DNA from: JACPDD01 sp040900105
GTDB lineage: Bacteria > Patescibacteriota > Microgenomatia > Levybacterales > UBA12049
DNA length: 10,273 nt
Assembly (NCBI GenBank): GCA_040900105.1
Contig: JBBDZP010000065.1
Location: forward strand, 1 to 10,273
Direction of reading: 5' to 3'
Of this stretch, positions 6,816-10,273 are shown piece by piece. The notes below the pieces were generated by a model that was not told the origin of the DNA, did no database searches, and worked only from the letters and a program-made list of their open reading frames with translations. Numbering within the stretch: the stretch's first letter is position 1; the number at the start of each line of letters is the position of its first letter. The translations under genes and the position numbers were made by a program.

Positions 6816-7607
6816 TTAGCTTTGTGCTGGGGAAATTTTTTCTCTTAGTACAAGAAACATAAATTCCAAGAGGCGCAGTTGCCTTTTTACTCTCCACGGC
6901 TGAGTGATTAACCTAAACAACCATTCAAGACCCATACGTCGGACAAATACAGGTGCCCGTCTAGTTTTCCCCGAAATCATGTCAAAAGCCCCCCCAACTC
7001 CCATTGCAATAGTAACCGGAAGATTTTCTAGGTGTTCTTTTATCCAAATTTCTTGTTTTGGCGACCCAAAAGCAACAAACAACACATCAGTATGTGGTAT
7101 ATTGTATTTAGTATTTAGCTTTTTTGTCTCTTTACTGAATACTGTATACTGTCTACTAGATACTTCTTCTGGATTAGCCTCAAGTTCCGATAATTCTGAA
7201 ACGGCAAAAGCCACCTTGAGAACCGGATATCTAGACCGTAAGCACTCGGCCGTTAACTCTGCTACGCCAGGCCATCCTCCTAGAAATCCTATTGTTATAG
7301 GCTTTTCTGCAACCCTCCTGCAAATATTTTCGATAAGATCAACGCCTGAAATTTTGTGTTTTAGCGGTCTTCCGAGGATTTTGCCGGCAATGATTATACC
7401 AACACCGTCAATCAAGGCTAAATCGGCATCATTTAGTAACTTTTTATACTCGGAATTTTTATGGGCAATCATTAAAAGCTCGGGGTTAGGGGTAACAAAA
7501 TAGTACTTTTTTTCTTTTTTTTTGAGAATTGTGTCAATATACTCTAGGATATCTCCTAATTTTTCGTCTGTGAAGCCGACACCCAACAGATTTTTTTTAG
7601 TAAACAT
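6816..7607 (-). CDS. WecG/TagA/CpsF family glycosyltransferase (GT26)
   Basis: GT26 enzymes transfer an N-acetylmannosamine-type or similar sugar to an undecaprenyl-diphosphate-linked sugar at the inner membrane face, an early step in teichoic acid, enterobacterial common antigen or capsule synthesis. The 263-residue protein shows FVTPNPE (37-43), ADLALIDGVG (61-70) with the conserved Asp of the active site (D67), GRPLKHKISGVDL (79-91), FVAFGSPKQE (177-186), MGVGGAFDMISGKTRRAP (202-219), and the basic C-terminal appendage (RMGLEWLFRLITQPWRVKRQ) thought to hold family members at the membrane. Residues about 148-170 are an unusual linker encoded by heptamer repeats. Start ATG 7607 has no Shine-Dalgarno sequence, and its promoter leaves no room for a leader. 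This is probably the first gene of the glycan cluster. The exact sugar is not known. Confidence 0.93.
   Translation of the reverse strand: MFTKKNLLGVGFTDEKLGDILEYIDTILKKKEKKYYFVTPNPELLMIAHKNSEYKKLLNDADLALIDGVGIIIAGKILGRPLKHKISGVDLIENICRRVAEKPITIGFLGGWPGVAELTAECLRSRYPVLKVAFAVSELSELEANPEEVSSRQYTVFSKETKKLNTKYNIPHTDVLFVAFGSPKQEIWIKEHLENLPVTIAMGVGGAFDMISGKTRRAPVFVRRMGLEWLFRLITQPWRVKRQLRLLEFMFLVLREKISPAQS
7098..7167. repeat. Imperfect heptamer repeats inside the GT26 gene
   Basis: Plus-strand heptamers follow one another in two blocks. The first has TATATTG, TATTTAG and TATTTAG (7098-7118). The second has TACTGAA, TACTGTA, TACTGTC, TACTAGA and TACTTCT (7133-7167), each starting with TACT. They encode residues about 148-170, between the conserved core blocks ending near residue 145 and restarting at DVLFVAFG (174). 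The reading frame is kept through all of them. The peptide looks like a variable linker with no family motif. Confidence 0.65.
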
Positions 7608-7616
7608 AGTCTAAAT

Positions 7617-7646
7617 ACTATAAGGTAATTGCTACTTTTCTGTCAT
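7617..7646 (-). promoter_or_regulatory. Promoter of the glycan cluster, leaderless layout
   Basis: On the minus strand ATGACA (7646-7641, five of six matches to TTGACA) and TATAGT (7622-7617, five of six to TATAAT) are separated by 18 bp. The -10 box ends nine bases before ATG 7607, so transcription would start at or within three bases of the start codon. A perfect TATAAT also lies further upstream (7679-7674) but its -35 (GGATTT) is poor. It may be a second start site. Confidence 0.55.
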
Positions 7647-7714
7647 CAAAGTTTTAAGTCATTTTGAGTAATTATTATATCCAATTTCTACTCCTAAAAT
7701 CCATCCCTGCAAAG

Positions 7715-7820
7715 CTAGAAATTCATGAGATTTTCTAGTCTTATCAATCCAAATACTATGACTTGCATGCTCTGTGAAAACTATTGGTTTTTATGTACAA
7801 TTTTGCGATAGCAAAAATTG
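7715..7820. other. Intergenic space between mreB and GT26 with two small hairpins
   Basis: The 243-bp gap holds CTAGAAA (7715-7721) facing TTTCTAG (7732-7738), a seven-bp stem with a ten-base loop. It also holds CAATTTTGC (7798-7806) facing GCAAAAATTG (7811-7820), a nine-bp stem with one bulge and a GATA loop. The second lies about 30 nt past the mreB stop and could help end mreB transcripts, but no T-run follows on the minus strand. No gene is visible. Confidence 0.35.
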
Positions 7821-7850
7821 ACCCTAAATTATTATAGGATAAAATAGCTT

Positions 7851-8867
7851 CTACTTCCTACTTATGCTCCTTTTATAGAGCTCTATATTCTCAAGAGCCA
7901 CTCCCGTGCCCCTAACTACGCACAGAAGTGCGTCTTCAGCCACATGACAAGGAACTCCTGTATTTTTAGTCATAAACTTGTCAAAGTTCTTAAGTAGCGA
8001 CGTCCCGCCCGACATTACTATTCCTTTGTCTATAATGTCGCTTGCCAGTTCTGGTGGTGCCTGCTCAAGTACCCCTTTAACAGCCTGGATTATATCCAAG
8101 AGCACGGATTGAATAGCTTCGCTTATTTGCGCCTCGCTTAACTCAATAGTTCGTGGCAGGCCGGAAATACTATCCCTTCCTCTTATCTCAAGCTTTTTCT
8201 TATCCGCCTCTTCCTTATCTTCTATGAGAGCATTTCCTATTTCAATCTTTATCTCCTCTGCTGTTCTTTCTCCAATAAGAAGGTTAAACTTCTTCTTTGT
8301 GTGGCTTGCAATAGCCTCATCAATCTTGTTGCCGCCGACCCTCACCGAGCTGTGTACTACAACCCCACCCAGCGATATGACTGCGCACTCGGTTGATCCT
8401 CCGCCAATGTCTACCACCATATGACCGGCAGCTTGTGCAATGGGAATGCGCGCACCTATTGCAGCAGCCAACGGCTCCTCTATAAGATATGCAATTTTGG
8501 CGCCTGCTGCCATGGTAGCGTCTAAGACCGCTCTTCTTTCAACCTGGGTTACGCCGGAAGGAATACAAACCATAACTTCGGGCTTAAAAAAACGGGATTT
8601 ACCACACGCTTTGTCTATAAAGTAAGAAAGCATGGCTTCGGTAATGGTGTAATCGGCTATTACTCCATCCTTAAGGGGCCTCATGGCAACAATGTTGCCC
8701 GGAGTTCTTCCAAGCATTTCTTTGGCTTCCTTGCCAACCGCAACAACCCTGTTTTCTTCGGCGGTTACGGCTACAACAGTAGGTTCATTTAAAACAACTC
8801 CCTCACCCGCAAGATAAACAAGCGTATTCGCAGTACCCAAATCAATGCCAATTCTTTTAGAAATCAT
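7851..8867 (-). CDS. mreB: Rod shape-determining protein MreB
   Basis: MreB is a bacterial actin that polymerises along the inner membrane and positions wall synthesis. The 338-residue length is typical. Actin/Hsp70 ATPase motifs are clear: the phosphate-1 loop DLGTANT (9-15), IPSGVTQVERRAV (102-114), IEEPLAAAIGA (129-139), the phosphate-2 loop DIGGGSTE (153-160), VRVGGNKIDEAI (176-187), and the adenosine loop MSGGTSLLKN (285-294). The protein starts almost at the first strand and lacks a long N-terminal amphipathic helix. ATG 8867 has no Shine-Dalgarno sequence. The likely promoter is some 170 bp upstream, giving a leader of about 160 nt with a nonamer repeat array. No mreC or mreD follows; instead a glycan gene cluster does. 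The upstream divergent gene is a PEGA/propeller protein. Confidence 0.98.
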   Translation of the reverse strand: MISKRIGIDLGTANTLVYLAGEGVVLNEPTVVAVTAEENRVVAVGKEAKEMLGRTPGNIVAMRPLKDGVIADYTITEAMLSYFIDKACGKSRFFKPEVMVCIPSGVTQVERRAVLDATMAAGAKIAYLIEEPLAAAIGARIPIAQAAGHMVVDIGGGSTECAVISLGGVVVHSSVRVGGNKIDEAIASHTKKKFNLLIGERTAEEIKIEIGNALIEDKEEADKKKLEIRGRDSISGLPRTIELSEAQISEAIQSVLLDIIQAVKGVLEQAPPELASDIIDKGIVMSGGTSLLKNFDKFMTKNTGVPCHVAEDALLCVVRGTGVALENIELYKRSISRK

Positions 8868-8881
8868 AATCCAGAAAATTT

Positions 8882-8974
8882 CTAATTAACCTAATTTCTA
8901 ATTGATCTAAACACGAGCTATTTAGAGATTGGGAATTCCTTAGGTTAATTAGGTCAATTAGAACAATTAGTAAT
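8882..8974. repeat. Inverted nonamer arrays in the mreB leader
   Basis: On the right arm the plus strand reads TTAGGTTAA, TTAGGTCAA, TTAGAACAA and TTAGTAA (8940-8973). The left arm carries the opposite orientation (CTAATTAAC, CTAATTT, CTAATTGAT, CTAAACA, 8882-8913). CTAATTAACCTAA (8882-8894) is a perfect inverted copy of TTAGGTTAATTAG (8940-8952), with a 45-base loop. TCTAATTGA (8897-8905) likewise matches TCAATTAGA (8954-8962). The two pairs are not nested, so either but not both can form at once. The block lies between the mreB promoter and its start codon. Confidence 0.7.
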
Positions 8975-9037
8975 TTTTAACTATATCAAGATACTCAGTT
9001 AACGTATCAAAATTCAACCTTAGCTTCAAGTATTAAA

Positions 9038-9066
9038 ATTATAGCCCCATGTAAAATATCTTGCAA
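9038..9066 (-). promoter_or_regulatory. mreB promoter (divergent, sharing its -35)
   Basis: On the minus strand TTGCAA (9066-9061) and a perfect TATAAT (9043-9038) are 17 bp apart, the ideal spacing. Transcription would start near 9031 and give an mreB leader of about 160 nt. A weaker alternative is TGATATAGT, with its -10 at 8985-8980 and TTGATA 19 bp upstream. TTGCAA is self-complementary and also serves the plus-strand promoter. Confidence 0.65.
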
Positions 9067-9090
9067 GTGTCATTGTGAGATTGGTATAAT
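9061..9090 (+). promoter_or_regulatory. Promoter of the PEGA-domain gene, extended -10 and leaderless layout
   Basis: TTGCAA (9061-9066) and TATAAT (9085-9090) are 18 bp apart, and the -10 carries the TGn extension (TGGTATAAT). Nine bases separate the -10 from ATG 9100, so the start site is predicted at about 9097. No Shine-Dalgarno sequence lies before the gene, in agreement with a leaderless mRNA. Confidence 0.7.
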
Positions 9091-9099
9091 AGTTGACAC

Positions 9100-10273
9100 A
9101 TGAAAAAACAGCTACTTATCCCCTTCTTCGTGTTGCTTCTTTTGATTTTTGGAACCACTGCCGTAGTTTTATATGCAAGAGGCTATCGATTCGAATTTGG
9201 GGCTGGAAAAGCAGGTATCTCAGGCACTGGCCTTCTTGTTGCAACAAGCGAACCAAACGGAGCAAAGGTTTTTATTAATGACCACTTAACTACCGCAACA
9301 GACAGCACCATTAACTTGCCCCCGGGAACTTACAGAATAAGAATTGTAAAGCAAGGCTATTTGCCTTGGGAGAAAACTCTCAAGATAGATAAGGAGGTTG
9401 TTTCAAAGGCCGACGCGCTACTTTTTCCTTCCGCGCCAAAGCTTGAAAGTATAACTGATGACGGGGTTGTAGATGCCGCACTTGATCCTTCAGGTTCCAG
9501 AATAGCCTTTACTCAAGCCTCGGGTTCGGCCCAGCAGAATGGTATTTGGGTACTTAATATGACAAGCGTACCAATACTTACACTTCAAAGTTCTTCAAGG
9601 CAAATCGCAAATGATGTCCTGGACTTGTTTTCAAGTGCCATGCTCTCCTGGTCTCCTGATGGCTCGGAAATACTAGCTACGGTTTCTGCTACAACTTACC
9701 TTCTGGATCCGACCGATCTCAACGAGAATCCGCAAGACGTAACAGAAACCCTTCTTTCCGTCAGGACAAACTGGGTGGCTCAAAAAGCCAAAAAGGAAAA
9801 ATCTTTAACATCCGGTCTTAAAACAAAGCTAATTACAATGATTTCCCAGAATTTTTCAAATCCCATCTGGTCACCTGATGAAGCCAAAATCGCCTACACG
9901 GCTTCTAACTCCGCTAACCTGCCTTTAATTATCACTCCTCGACTTATAGGCGTAGACGCAACTCCGGAGCAAAGAAATATTGAAAAAGGCTCCACTTATA
10001 TTTATGACATTAAGGAGGATAAGAATTATGGAATAAATCTGAATAGCAAGTTTCTAGCCTCGGCAAGGTGGTTGCCGGATTCCAAACACGTCCTGTATGT
10101 TTCCAATGGACAGTTAAAATCCATGGAGTACGACGGAACAAATGACACCATAATTTATGCAGGGCCGTTTATAGAAGGCTATGTTTTCCCGTGGCCGGAT
10201 GGTTCAAGGATTGTAATACTTACAAATCTAAACAATCCTCAAATTCCCCCAAATCTATACACAATAAGCCTCA
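9100..10273 (+). CDS. Membrane-anchored PEGA domain protein with TolB/WD40-like repeats (partial, 391 residues)
   Basis: Residues about 6-26 (LIPFFVLLLLIFGTTAVVLY within it) form a single hydrophobic anchor or uncleaved signal, placing the rest outside the cytoplasm. Residues about 43-103 are a PEGA domain: GLLVATSEPNGAKVFIND, then INLPPGTYRIRIVKQGY and a WEKTL strand. After this come repeated PD40/TolB-like blades, recognised by DPSGSRIAFTQ, SWSPDGSEILATV, IWSPDEAKIAYTA, RWLPDSKHVLYVS and PWPDGSRIVILTN, so at least five blades of a beta-propeller, continuing past the right edge. PEGA domains are found in surface and S-layer-associated proteins, and propellers of this kind bind proteins or glycans. 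The partner is unknown. The gene is divergent from mreB and shares its promoter region. It would be co-expressed with cell-shape functions if the shared -35 is real. The ATG is the first in frame after the promoter. Confidence 0.88.
   Translation, partial: MKKQLLIPFFVLLLLIFGTTAVVLYARGYRFEFGAGKAGISGTGLLVATSEPNGAKVFINDHLTTATDSTINLPPGTYRIRIVKQGYLPWEKTLKIDKEVVSKADALLFPSAPKLESITDDGVVDAALDPSGSRIAFTQASGSAQQNGIWVLNMTSVPILTLQSSSRQIANDVLDLFSSAMLSWSPDGSEILATVSATTYLLDPTDLNENPQDVTETLLSVRTNWVAQKAKKEKSLTSGLKTKLITMISQNFSNPIWSPDEAKIAYTASNSANLPLIITPRLIGVDATPEQRNIEKGSTYIYDIKEDKNYGINLNSKFLASARWLPDSKHVLYVSNGQLKSMEYDGTNDTIIYAGPFIEGYVFPWPDGSRIVILTNLNNPQIPPNLYTISL

Noticed and set aside
6904..7503. Plus-strand open frame of 199 codons opposite the GT26 gene
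   Set aside because: It is antisense to a clearly conserved gene, shows no recognisable motif and has no promoter or ribosome binding site.

Overview
The window looks like a chromosomal stretch from a Candidate Phyla Radiation (Patescibacteria) bacterium, most likely Microgenomates-like. This is inferred from gene content: a membrane-anchored MerR-type protein, a PEGA plus beta-propeller lipoprotein-like or membrane protein beside mreB, a run of small glycosyltransferases, moderate to low GC, and start codons mostly without a clear Shine-Dalgarno sequence. TGA ends at least three genes here, so the TGA=Gly code of Gracilibacteria and Absconditabacteria is not in use. No 16S or ribosomal gene is present, so the taxonomy cannot be confirmed.

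Layout from left to right. Positions 1-532 (minus): N-terminal part of a MerR-like helix-turn-helix protein with a transmembrane segment, cut by the window edge. Positions 533-792: intergenic, with a possible terminator hairpin. Positions 793-1683 (minus): galT. Positions 1686-1785: a 100-N scaffold gap, flanked on both sides by an octamer microsatellite. Positions 1892-6776 (minus): a tight row of a GT4 glycosyltransferase, a frameshifted and truncated GT4 paralogue, a GT2 glycosyltransferase, a DUF218/YdcF-like protein and another GT4. Positions 6816-7607 (minus): a GT26 (WecG/TagA/CpsF) glycosyltransferase with its own promoter. Positions 7851-8867 (minus): mreB. Positions 8868-9099: a divergent promoter region with an inverted nonamer array. 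Positions 9100-10273 (plus): a PEGA/WD40-like membrane-anchored protein, cut by the right edge.

Function. All minus-strand genes from 7607 down to 793 fit one job: building a surface glycan. A GT26 enzyme typically adds a sugar to a lipid-linked precursor, GT4 and GT2 enzymes extend it, and GalT would interconvert hexose-1-phosphates and nucleotide sugars. MreB (shape) and the PEGA/propeller protein (extracytoplasmic) extend the envelope theme. Two ATGA stop/start overlaps show translational coupling inside the cluster.

The less ordinary features are at the DNA level. Several short-period tandem arrays (8-, 7-, 9- and about 11-bp units) occur in leaders, intergenic spaces and coding sequence. 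The galT start codon itself appears to lie in a decayed octamer unit. Promoters at two or three genes put the -10 box 9-11 nt before the start codon, which implies leaderless or nearly leaderless mRNAs. mreB and the PEGA gene seem to share one palindromic -35 box.
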